16,904 bases of DNA from Cephalothrix spiralis. Taxonomy: Eukaryota > Nemertea > Palaeonemertea > Archinemertea > Cephalotrichidae. The stretch is taken from contig JAUCNG010390034.1 in the NCBI GenBank assembly GCA_032353305.1, positions 1 to 16,904 of the forward strand, read 5' to 3'. The notes beneath the pieces are model-generated. The model was not told the DNA's origin, searched no databases, and saw only the letters and a list, made by a program, of their open reading frames with translations. Below, piece after piece: positions 1 through 16,904 of the stretch; position 1 is the stretch's first letter, and each line of letters opens with the position of its first letter. The translations under genes and the position numbers were made by a program.

Positions 1-393
1 ACAAAATAATTGAGTATGGTAGCAAAAAATAAAGCATAAACAAACTATAGTGGGCCAAGACTAAAAATTATGAGAATCAACCCAATTTTGAAATGTGACA
101 AAACATGTGAAATTTTTATTGGATAAAAAGATGAGCAATTTAAAAAGAAATTGGCCTATTTTTAAAAATTTATTTGACCAAGATGACAATAATATTTCTT
201 TTAAAACTGGTTTAACATCCTAGGTTTTGGTATATCTAGGCAATGCTGGTCTGAGATTGAAAATTCCTTTTATAAATTTTAACAAAATCAGATTTCCCCC
301 CATCAAATCAGAATTACCTAACACTGAATTAGCTAAAATAGTGCTTTAAGCAATAGTGCAATAAATCAGTCAAAGATTTAATAACACTATTTA
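1..393. other. AT-rich non-coding stretch
   Basis: No coding region, RNA gene or clear repeat was recognised. Stops occur frequently in all frames. It is probably intron 1 or 5' flank of NAMPT carrying old repeat sequence. Confidence 0.5.
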
Positions 394-546
394 CAGAGGG
401 CAAAAAATCATCCAACACCCTTTTGTTGCAGTGGACAATCCATAGGCCTCTAACTTACCAATGATATTAATAGCATCTACTGAAAGGCATCTATTTTGCA
501 GAGCTTCCCTGAGATTTTGCATACTTGGAGATGTAAAGATTTGAAG
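394..546 (-). pseudogene. Unassigned 51-codon fragment, possibly from a mobile element
   Basis: On the minus strand a frame stays open between a TGA at 547-549 and a TAA at 391-393. It reads SPSMQNLREALQNRCLSVDA and then INIIGKLEAYGLSTATK. The amphipathic LREALQNR start has the look of the N-terminal helix of tyrosine recombinases from DIRS-type retroelements, but the following part does not fit that family well. It lies on the same strand as the gag-like and integrase-like remnants further along. It could equally be chance coding. Confidence 0.2.
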
Positions 547-716
547 TCAATATCTCAAAACCTTAAGGTTGTAAACATATTTTACTCGCATATTTACATT
601 AGTTCATTTTCAGATACATATTCCATCAATTATTTTTGGTAAAATAATTAAAACAAATTCAGAAGAGATACAAGAATAGTAAAGAAAAATCCCAGAAATT
701 CACATGAAAATCAAGT

Positions 717-797
717 ACAAAACAGGAAGTGATATTTTCTTCAAAATACATAGAAAATTCAAATAAAATTGTGATGTCACATCATCTCCTGTTTTGT
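717..797. repeat. Short inverted repeat (81-bp hairpin)
   Basis: ACAAAACAGGA at 717-727 is the exact reverse complement of TCCTGTTTTGT at 787-797. A further GTGAT/ATCATC similarity lies inside, and a TGTGATGTCACA palindrome sits near 770-781. It could be a foldback repeat or the edge of an old element. No coding is seen in 547-860 apart from this. Confidence 0.45.
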
Positions 798-860
798 TCT
801 GTTTATCACTCTGTTTACACAACCTGCCAATCTTTCTGTGACTCTAAAACACTTCGGAAC

Positions 861-1731
861 TTAAACATCTAACAATGTCATGGCTTCATCAATAACAATG
901 AAATACTCATCTTCATCAAACATGATTAACATCCTCGAAATCATCCATATCATTTGAAATGTCTACATCCGGTGATGGCACATCCTTAGCTCAGCTAGTA
1001 GAAGGAACATGATTTGCTCGAGTCCTAGGTTGTACTTGAGGTCTAGTTTAGGCATGAGGCCTGTTCCTTGATTCTAACTCGCTTACTCTGTCCTTAATCA
1101 GACAATTCTTTCAAGAAGTGTCTTAAATCTTCATTATCATATTTACTTTGACAATTGTAACTAGATTTCTCCAGAACTGATGGCCTACAACCCCCACTTA
1201 ACTGCCTTCTTTGAAGGTATTGAAACAACACTCTTAACCTGAGGCCTAGCGCTAGCATCTCTGTCCTTAATCTCAACGACAGACATATTTTTTCTAACTT
1301 AAACTCTTTAGCCTCTTGGATTCCGGAAGAATAAAACTCAGAAGTTCGCTTCTTAGCTGTGTTCAACCACTGATTCTTCGAATCTGCCTTCAACCCTTCG
1401 GGTTTAACATAACTCTTAACAGAAGACCTGCCCGTAGGGTTATTTACTCTCTAATCTATTTACGAACTTGATCTAAGATCACATCCTGCAACAGCTACAG
1501 AAAAACATTTCTTATTTCCATTTGAAGACCTACCCGAAGCCTAAGGCTCATCGATGGGCAAATCAAATAAGCTCTTAGAGTAAACATGTTCAATGAACTC
1601 ACCCAACTCCATGGTTCCATTGAAAAGAAGATTCCCTAGGGGAACTTACAAAAATCAAAGCGGTATGCTGATATCAAGAATGGATTCTGATATTCAAACA
1701 TATCATCATGTTCCGAGAAAGACCTATTCAT
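861..1731 (-). pseudogene. Decayed gag-like retroelement gene (probable)
   Basis: The minus strand holds a chain of short protein-like pieces broken by stops and frame changes. They begin with an ATG at 1731 (NRSFSEHDDMFEYQNPFLI), followed by MELGEFIEHVYSKSLFDLP. A longer open piece at 1393-1094 is Lys/Leu-rich and ends LRHFLKELSD. A frame change then gives DRVSELESRNRP, an acidic VDISNDMDDFEDV stretch, and a final piece ending DEAMTLLDV before a stop at 861-863. The coiled-coil-like and acidic composition resembles structural proteins of retroelements, but no zinc knuckle or other diagnostic motif is visible. The family assignment is inference. Confidence 0.35.
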
Positions 1732-1737
1732 AGCGGG

Positions 1738-2130
1738 GTCCACCCTATGTGTCCCGGGTTCTATGTATCCCGGGTCCGATGTATCCCATTAGGTAGGAGA
1801 TTTTGACTAAGCCTTTTTTGGAACCGCCCTATGTATCCCGGATCATATGTGTCCCGGTGTGGCAGGACTTACTGTCTCCCTCCCGGAATGAGTGTCCCAG
1901 CTCATTCCGAGAGATAAATGTCTGCCAGGAACTAAGTCCTAGTTTCCGGTGTCCTCTAGGAATCAGTGCCCCTGCAGACATTATTCCCTAGGGAGAAGTG
2001 TGACCCGGGCCGTGAAGCCTAGGGAGCAGTGACCCAGGGACTGTGATTCCTAGTGATTATTGTCTGCCGACTGCTTGGAGGGCACTAATCCCTAGGGTTC
2101 ATTGCCCCACAGATAGCGAGTCCTACGTGA
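1738..2130. repeat. Palindrome-rich degenerate repeats with CCTAGGG cores
   Basis: This locally GC-rich block repeats short phrases such as TATGTATCCCGG, CCTAGGGA, GTGACCC and AGTGTCCC in both orientations every 25-35 bases. One clear palindrome has arms CGGAATGAG at 1884-1892 and CTCATTCCG at 1901-1909. CCCTAGGGAGAAGTGT near 1985-2000 matches the unit of the 31-bp minisatellite at 2678-2837, so the two blocks appear related. Apparent open frames here are products of the repeats. Confidence 0.6.
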
Positions 2131-2227
2131 GAATGGTACAATCATTTATGATTGGCTTTGTCTGGATCCTCTTCAACATATTCATTTTGTTTAAAGTAAC
2201 GTCTTGTGTAACTGTGGCACCTTCGGG

Positions 2228-2312
2228 CGACTTAGATGGATCAGCGGGTGACGTAGATGGATCAGCGGAACGACGTAGATTGATCAGCGGGCGACGTAGA
2301 TGTATCAGTAGC
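2228..2312. repeat. Short tandem repeat, unit about 22 bp
   Basis: About four copies of a unit like GACGTAGATGGATCAGCGGG follow each other, with small length differences that change frame. On the minus strand the unit encodes Ser-Thr-Ser-Pro-Ala-Asp, so it looks like a repeat inside the tail of the integrase-like pseudogene that overlaps it. Confidence 0.7.
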
Positions 2313-2572
2313 GGAAACTACCGGTACTTTTGGTGCTGTTGCAAACACATCTGCTTCACCAGGAGCAGTATCAGAAAGTACTGTTGATGTTGGTGCATTG
2401 TAGATTTTGAGGTTTCCACCATTCTGCTTTCTTTTGATGTCAACCATCGTTTTCATATTCCTTAGGTAATACGAACCTCGTAAGGACCCATAAAAACTGG
2501 TGTCCATTTTCCACCAACCCTGGCATCGTTATTGCAATTCCGAAGAACTACAATATCGCCTTCCTTGTAAAT
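2262..2572 (-). pseudogene. Retroelement integrase C-terminal remnant (GPY/F type)
   Basis: From 2572 the minus strand reads YKEGDIVVLRN and, after a short spacer, GGKWTPVFMGPYEV, ending at TAA 2462-2464. This is the typical end of a retroviral-type integrase: a GD-V-L-N strand, then a basic W-P-F-GPY motif (GPY codons at 2480-2488). After a one-base frame change, the reading covering 2507-2262 continues with YYLRNMKT and NGGNLKIYN, the expected final strand, and then a Ser/Thr/Pro/Ala tail that enters the 22-bp repeat. The catalytic core was not found, so this is a truncated, frameshifted relic. Ty3/gypsy-type elements and integrase-bearing DNA transposons share this module and cannot be told apart here. 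Confidence 0.65.
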
Positions 2573-2677
2573 CTATAAGAATAAGATAATTATAATGAAA
2601 TATTCAATAAATGCAATGAAGTTGACTTTCATCCTAAATGAATTGTGGTCCATGTCCCCATCCACAAAATTATATGA

Positions 2678-2837
2678 ACGCTTATCTCTAGGAGTAATTG
2701 TCCTATGGACGCTTGTCTCTTGGGATAAGTGTCCTGTGGACGCTTATCCCTTAGGACAATTCAATTATCCTATGTTCGCTTGTCTCTAGGGATAAGTGTC
2801 ATGTGGACGCTTATCTCTAGGGATAAATGTCCTGTGA
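2678..2837. repeat. 31-bp minisatellite, five units
   Basis: The units are 2678-2708, 2709-2739, 2740-2775 (36 bp, diverged), 2776-2806 and 2807-2837. Each starts with an ACGCTTATCTCTAGGGATAA-like phrase followed by GTGTCCTGTGG. The core TTATCTCTAGGGATAA is nearly palindromic, so each unit could fold on itself. It is related in sequence to the CCTAGGG block at 1738-2130. Confidence 0.85.
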
Positions 2838-3507
2838 CTACAAAAAATATCTTAATCTTATAGTAAAAATCTGGGTTAAGGTTTATCATAATGACACCAA
2901 TAATATAAAGTTACCACAGTATGCTTGAAATGATCGTGTCTCTATTTAGCATAGAACTATAAATTATAAAGAATTAATGACACGGACAGCTAAAACATAT
3001 TATATTCACATACATGCATGTTGGCTATAAGCTACATGATACTCATGGTATAAAAATGTCACTTTTTGGATATGCACAAATTTTAAAAATAACTACATGG
3101 ATGCAAAATAAATACAAATAATAAATCTTGTTCAAATTTACCTTAAATTTCTCAACGCTAACGCGTCGTATCGATTTTTTTTTATGGCTGTTCTGGAATA
3201 TTTTTTTGTCAGTAAATAGTTTCTGACAAAAGTAAGGTAGTCCTTGTGTTCCCGGAGAGTCGTTTTACCGTGGCGAACATTTCGAAAAATTGAATTTTCC
3301 CACATATATATAGGTTTCAGACCGCCTCGCATTCAGATAGGCAATCAAAATTTTGGAAAAAAAGTAAACAACATAATTTCTATAACAGCATTATACAAAT
3401 ACAAAACATGTATCATGATTTATTTGAAGAAATTACATGATATAAATCTTAAATGAAAAATTGTTGAAAGAAGGAAAACAAAATTAAAATTAAACTATTT
3501 AAAATCT
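2838..3507. other. AT-rich non-coding stretch
   Basis: No host exon or recognisable element was found. Short open frames on both strands between 3138 and 3456 overlap each other, lack motifs and look like chance. Confidence 0.5.
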
Positions 3508-3650
3508 TATGCTTGTTTTACTTTTATAATCTCGGGTTAACTATAATTTTTTTTTAAAATTATAGTTCTTGAATAAATTTAACGAAATTTTTTCAAATTA
3601 AATCAAATTAAATATCAAAACCAAAAAGCATTAATATTTACGATACAAAC
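3508..3650. repeat. Diverged direct repeat, copy A
   Basis: This AT-rich stretch matches 4849-4990 in the same orientation. Shared phrases in order are ATGCTTGTTT, ACTTTTATA, ATAATCTCG, AACTATAAT, AAAATTA, AACGAAA and ATCAAAACCAAAAAGC. The copies flank the minus-strand Arg-Ser-rich pseudogene. They may be remains of terminal repeats of one element or of two insertions of one family. Confidence 0.6.
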
Positions 3651-3931
3651 TATTTTTACTATAGTGCATCTCTCACATGTAACTTGTTTATAATCGCGAC
3701 CAGGGGAATCGAACCTTTAATGTATGGTACAATCTACCTTCTTTATTGTTTTAGCAAAGGAATTCCAAAAATCAGGATCAAGTGACGGAGGAGCTTAGTA
3801 GTTTGATGAAAAACTTATATGCCTCCGTTTCAATTTTCACTCTGCCATGTTACGGTGCTTAAGGCGAAGATCGCAAAAAAGAGAGGTCCTTTACTACACT
3901 ACGGAGGAGCCAAAAATTTCCCATTTTCTGG

Positions 3932-4833
3932 TTATTTATCGTGTAGCTCCTCTAGCTGCACTTTCCTTAGAAACCAATTTTTAAATTTACCAATTACCGG
4001 TAGCTTTTCTTCAATTTTTGGCCCCAATTTTGTTATTTGTTCAAAATCGACTCTAACTTGGTCCAAAAATAACTGGAAGTGTAATTGAGAAAACAGTCTT
4101 TCTTTTGAAATTTCATCATCAGAATCAAGGGAAATTTCATCCTGACCACCGCCAGCTTCAGAGGAAGAATCGAACTCTAAATGATTAGAGCTGGCATCCT
4201 CTGAATCAGATGATTCAACATAATTTAAGTCATTTTTCTAGACTTAATAGGACTTCTGCTTCTAAATCTATATCTAGAGCGGCTAGGGCTTTTAGATCTA
4301 TATTTAGATCGGCTAGGGCTTCTCAATCTATATCTAGATCAGCTAGGACTTCTAGACCGACTTCTTGATCTGTCTCGCGAGCCAGGACTCGTAGCTGTAC
4401 TTGTTCCTGGTTTAGTTGTACTGGTTCATGGTTGTACAAGAAGATGAAGAAAATAAAAGACTAGCTGCACTAGTACTTTCACTTTGACTCATAAACTGTG
4501 TCATTCAATTAGTCATGAAATCACTCATTAAGGCCTTACTTGCAGGCTCCATCATCTTACCTGAGTCTGCGACTCTGCGGGAGATCCTGTAGACCCACTA
4601 GCAAGAGGAGACATAGCGACTAGTAGATCAGGAGGTGCACCAGTCTCCCCATCCTTGTCATAGTCACTAGTAGAATTCGAAGTACAGGTAGAACGAAGCA
4701 TGATACTAGAAATAGAAGAAATTCTATTTTTAGTGAGAATAATTGAACTACTAGACCCAGAGACAGGCTGTATCTGTTTCTGAGAAAAAGAGACACCATA
4801 AATTCTTGTCACAACAAGAGCCAATGTCTCCAA
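3932..4833 (-). pseudogene. Arg-Ser-rich gag-like mobile-element pseudogene
   Basis: The minus strand carries three reading pieces in order. The first, from an ATG at 4833 to 4552, is Ser-rich and contains GAPPDLLVAMSPLASGSTGS. The second, in a shifted frame around 4420-4225, is a run of RSRSP, SRYR and SKYRSKSPSR repeats with an internal TGA in place of an Arg codon. The third, after another shift, is acidic (ESSDSEDASSN, SLDSDDE) and then mixed (LFSQLHFQLFLDQVRVDF, KLPVIGKFKNWFL), ending at TAA 3932-3934. Premature stops and at least two frameshifts show decay. Disordered, RS-rich and acidic proteins of this kind occur as first genes of retroelements such as DIRS, but also in host splicing-related proteins. 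The flanking direct repeats favour a mobile element. Type not determined. Confidence 0.5.
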
Positions 4834-4848
4834 TCGTCGGACACCGCC

Positions 4849-4990
4849 ATGCTTGTTTAACTTTTATAGGAAAAATAATCTCGAAGCCAACTTCCGATCA
4901 ACTATAATTATTTATAAAATTAAAATTCTTGGATATATAAGGTAACGAAAACATTTCAAATAAAATCTCAAAACCAAAAAGCCAATGAAT
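4849..4990. repeat. Diverged direct repeat, copy B
   Basis: This is the same-orientation partner of 3508-3650, offset by about 1.34 kb and directly beside the start of the RS-rich pseudogene. Identity is moderate with several small gaps, so the duplication is old. Confidence 0.6.
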
Positions 4991-5532
4991 AATGAACAAA
5001 ATACTAACAATTTAAACAAAGGAACGGCAGATGTGGTAAACAATTAATAGAATTTATATAAATTCAGACCAGTAGAATACAATTAAAGGTTTTTTCATTG
5101 CAAAATCCTGCTAATAGGCTACAATGTCTACATGCTATTACCTGTACTTTACTACCAAACTTCTTTTTTTTAAACTTAGATTTTTATTAATTTCATGAAT
5201 AAAGAAAAATTATATTTCGTCTGTCAGAAAGTTCTATGACAGGCTCAAAAAAACACCAGCGGCACAAATGAATGAAAACACCGAAGTGTGGTCCATTGAC
5301 ACGACAGTACAAAACATAACCAATATTTCGAGTTTATTTTCGCTATCATGGTTTACACTATTCACTTTCACTATAGATTCACTTGATGATTCCTCCGTTA
5401 TTTTTTTTCCGTGTATTCTTAGAATATCATTAAAGATTTTTTCCTGTGCAAAGTCCTGCCATTTATTTACTTCCAAACTTGCTATTGAAATCTAGATTAT
5501 TTGAAAAACTGTTGCATTTCCTCCTTTTTCAG
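4991..5532. other. Probable end of NAMPT intron 1
   Basis: No further exon is seen. The stretch ends with the pyrimidine-rich acceptor TTTCCTCCTTTTTCAG at 5517-5532. Overlapping open frames on both strands at 5234-5495 have no family motif. No candidate for the missing first coding exon (expected to end ...DSYK before a GT donor) was found from here back to position 1. Confidence 0.6.
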
Positions 5533-14736
<9,204 letters not shown>

Positions 14737-14744
<8 letters not shown>

Positions 14745-14776
14745 ACCTGCCAGACAGAGGAAAAATAGACCTGCCA
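14737..14776. repeat. 24-bp tandem duplication over the stop codon
   Basis: AAAAATAGACCTGCCA at 14737-14752 recurs exactly at 14761-14776, with a period of 24. Each copy contains a TAG in the reading frame. Confidence 0.9.
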
Positions 14777-15109
14777 TTGTATATTATAACATTTTAGTAA
14801 CGAGAAATATTTGTGTTTATGATAGTTAAATGCAATATGGAAATGTGGAATATTGGGTACATGTAAACATTGTCATTTCATATTTCCACAAATTCATGAG
14901 ATAAAAATGACTAAGAATGCCATGCCAGGTGGAACACGAGACCATCAGTTTAGAGTATTTTTTGGTCTCTTGATTTGTCAGATAAAAGATTTAAGATCAG
15001 TTAAAAAAATACCGATGGTACAGTTCAATTAAAGGGATATGTATTGGGCAAGGAAACAAGTCTTTAGGGAGGTTAATGAAGCCCAAAAATGGCAAATTAG
15101 ACATGTTTG

Positions 15110-15115
15110 AATAAA
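15110..15115 (+). promoter_or_regulatory. Candidate polyadenylation signal
   Basis: AATAAA, about 365 bases after the stop codon, followed by T-rich sequence. It is the first canonical hexamer seen after the stop. A second at 15330-15335 is an alternative. Confidence 0.45.
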
Positions 15116-15329
15116 TATTTTGCTAAAAGTTTGTGTGTAAGCATTATAAGGGAGCTTCAACGGCTAACCTTTATCATATGCATTGTAATTGACACGGTAC
15201 AACGGCTTTCGTTCTCATTGCTATGTAAACAAATAATTTCTTTTGATACTACCTTTAAATAACAAAACATTTTGTTTATCTTGCATACCCATGTGGTAAA
15301 ATTTCACATATGGTTTTATTCACGCTGAA

Positions 15330-15335
15330 AATAAA
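15330..15335 (+). promoter_or_regulatory. Alternative polyadenylation signal
   Basis: AATAAA, about 585 bases after the stop. TGT/GT-rich sequence follows within 30 bases. Which hexamer is used cannot be told from sequence. Confidence 0.35.
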
Positions 15336-16076
15336 CTAAACTGTCGGTTTTCTGTTCCCGATACCGCAATTAATTAATACTAAACTAGCGTTCATAAGCA
15401 TTTTTATCTGATGAATTTTTATATTTCATAAAAAATACATTGTTATTGTCATTAGAATATTTAACTAGATTATTTTTACACAACTACTTAATGTAATCTA
15501 GTACATTGTATATGTTTTTTTATAATTCATATTTTATTCCTGCAAATTGACGAAAACTGAAATGTCCATGACACTAACAGTCATTGTAGTCGTATATTTG
15601 TTTGAGTGGTTTTTTTAAATAATGAATTATATAGAATACTTCTTACACATCTGATAAAACTCAATCAGGCTCAAAGCTATAGTTTTATATCCCTATGTTC
15701 GGAGTACTAAAATTCGAAACTTTGAAAATTAGGGAAAAACCGAAAATGTATACCCAGGAAAAAATACCTACTAACCATATTCTCGAAAAACATCTGTGGT
15801 TCCCAAAAAACATCTCCGAATAGATAAGAGGGTTTACCTATTCGATTTCATAATAATTTCGACTTCGCAATCCGACAAAATTCTGCGCAATTTTTCTCCA
15901 ACTACGCCGATATTTCCTTTAATAGATAATGTGTTGGATGTACATGTATATAATTCTATATAATATTTTAATTCTTGTTACTAACCCCTAAAATATAAGA
16001 TTTCTATTCTTCTTCTAAAATATAGATTGTATATAAATATGAATTAAAACAGAAAAAATTTTTGTTGTGAATAACA

Positions 16077-16366
16077 ACTCGCTTTGTAGAAGTACAAATG
16101 AATTTACATTCCCTAAAATGTTAAAGACAAATAACTCACTAATGTACCTTTTAACTGTGTCAGTTTTTAGAAACAATATTACAACAAATATGTATTACAT
16201 ATAATAGTTTTGGAATGTAACATACTCGCTTTGTAGAAGTACAAATGAATTTACATTCCCTAAAATGTTAAAGACTGATAACTCACTACATTTTAACTGT
16301 CTCAGTTTTTAGAAACAATATTACAACAAATATGTTTTACATATAATTAGTTTGGAATGTAACGTA
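16077..16366. repeat. 147-bp tandem duplication
   Basis: Copy one starts at 16077 and copy two at 16224. They share long exact runs, including CTCGCTTTGTAGAAGTACAA and TTTTTAGAAACAATATTACA, with a few substitutions and small deletions in the second. Each copy contains TTACATTCC and, about 110 bases later, its complement GGAATGTAA, so each could form its own stem. Confidence 0.93.
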
Positions 16367-16904
16367 TAGATCTAAATGTATATAAAGGTAATTTTACACT
16401 TTTATTATTTATTAGGAGCACGCCTTTGGTGCTAACATAATCGTATCGTAATTTGTTAATTTATTATTTATACAAACACATGGTGTTTTAATGTTTGTTG
16501 TTATTTATTTATTTTTGTGCTATTTACGAATGCTTTCTAATGCACCTATACCTGCATAATACTTCATATGCAGCATGCATGAATCTGATTTTCGTCATAG
16601 TAATATATTTTTATGAGACAAAATCATGTTACATCAAAGTTACTTAACTTAATAGTAATATAATAATTACCAAATACATGTACTTGATTGTAATATGTGA
16701 GAGTGTCTTCATCTTAGTTACAATTTGAAAATCTAAACCAGCTTAACATAGACTAAAGACCAGTGATCTCGTACAAACTGGGTGACAAGAGCATGTTATA
16801 ATGTCATCTATTAATCTATAAGCATCTACAGACGGTCATGTATCGCCGATGTTTTGCTTTGAGATCTGGTTCTGACCAGATCTTGGTAAAATCAGACTAA
16901 ACTT
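16367..16904. other. AT-rich downstream sequence
   Basis: No coding region is seen. A perfect 9-bp hairpin (AGATCTGGT at 16862-16870, ACCAGATCT at 16875-16883) lies near the window end. Confidence 0.5.

Larger units (their letters stand above)
14745..16070 (+). other. NAMPT 3' UTR and downstream sequence
   Basis: AT-rich with no further exon. The transcript end is not fixed. Nothing else recognisable was seen up to the tandem repeat at 16077. Confidence 0.6.

Noticed and set aside
1803-2387. Two plus-strand open frames with Cys/Pro-rich products.
   Set aside because: They coincide with degenerate repeats and with minus-strand integrase-tail sequence, so they are most likely chance frames.
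2776-2837. TAGGGATAA in the minisatellite resembles the first half of the I-SceI homing-endonuclease site.
   Set aside because: Only nine bases match and the rest of the site differs. It arises from the palindromic repeat core.
3138-3456. Open frames of 64 and 70 codons on opposite strands near 3250.
   Set aside because: They overlap, are short and lack recognisable domains.
3690-3770. GGTTCGATTCCCC on the minus strand at 3703-3715 looks like a tRNA-type B box.
   Set aside because: No convincing A box or cloverleaf could be drawn around it, so neither a tRNA gene nor a SINE is supported.
4925-4950. GGATATATAAGGTAACG as a possible DSYK-type end of the missing first NAMPT exon.
   Set aside because: The reading contains a stop (GAT ATA TAA) and upstream residues do not match the family. 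It is part of the diverged direct repeat.
5234-5495. Overlapping open frames of 75-80 codons on both strands just before exon 2.
   Set aside because: No motif, no conserved composition and mutual overlap. The stretch reads as ordinary intron.

Overview
This is a eukaryotic, AT-rich window with large introns, GT-AG splice sites and many decayed mobile elements. It carries one confidently identified gene: the plus-strand gene for nicotinamide phosphoribosyltransferase (NAMPT), the first, rate-limiting step of NAD salvage from nicotinamide. Eight consecutive coding exons lie between 5533 and 14744 and join in a single open frame of 461 codons, from the residue equivalent to human Val20 to the stop. 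The first coding exon (about 19 residues) was not found and probably lies upstream of the window. The source looks like an invertebrate animal. Intron sizes, intron-borne miniature elements and the overall style suggest a lophotrochozoan such as a mollusc, but that is an inference and no species can be named.

Layout. 1-5532 holds no recognisable host exon. It is probably intron 1 or 5' flank, and it contains minus-strand wreckage of retroelement-like genes: an unplaced fragment at 394-546, gag-like pieces at 861-1731, an integrase C-terminal tail at 2262-2572 and an Arg-Ser-rich gag-like pseudogene at 3932-4833. It also holds palindrome-rich repeats at 1738-2130, a 31-bp minisatellite at 2678-2837 and a diverged direct repeat at 3508-3650 and 4849-4990. 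5533-14744 holds the NAMPT exons. Introns 4 to 8 each carry at least one inverted-repeat element: 7681-7955, 9622-9980, 11166-11692, 12173-12609 and 13647-14101. Intron 4 also has an ATCT microsatellite and a minus-strand motif resembling the hammerhead-like terminus of Penelope-type retroelements. 14745-16904 is 3' UTR and downstream sequence, with two candidate AATAAA signals and a 147-bp tandem duplication.

Function. All NAMPT active-site residues that can be checked are present (human numbering F193, R196, D219, H247, D279, R311, D313, G383, G384, R392), so the gene looks functional. Compared with human NAMPT, recalled from knowledge of the family rather than from a search, it has a loop about 10 residues shorter near the N terminus, a spacer 2 residues shorter before the catalytic histidine, and a 6-residue Lys/Gly-rich insertion before the RPDSG motif. 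The other features are mobile-element sequence and do not appear to work with this gene. No convincing undescribed system was found. The most interesting non-host signals are the five inverted-repeat elements in consecutive introns and the alternating palindromic repeats upstream.
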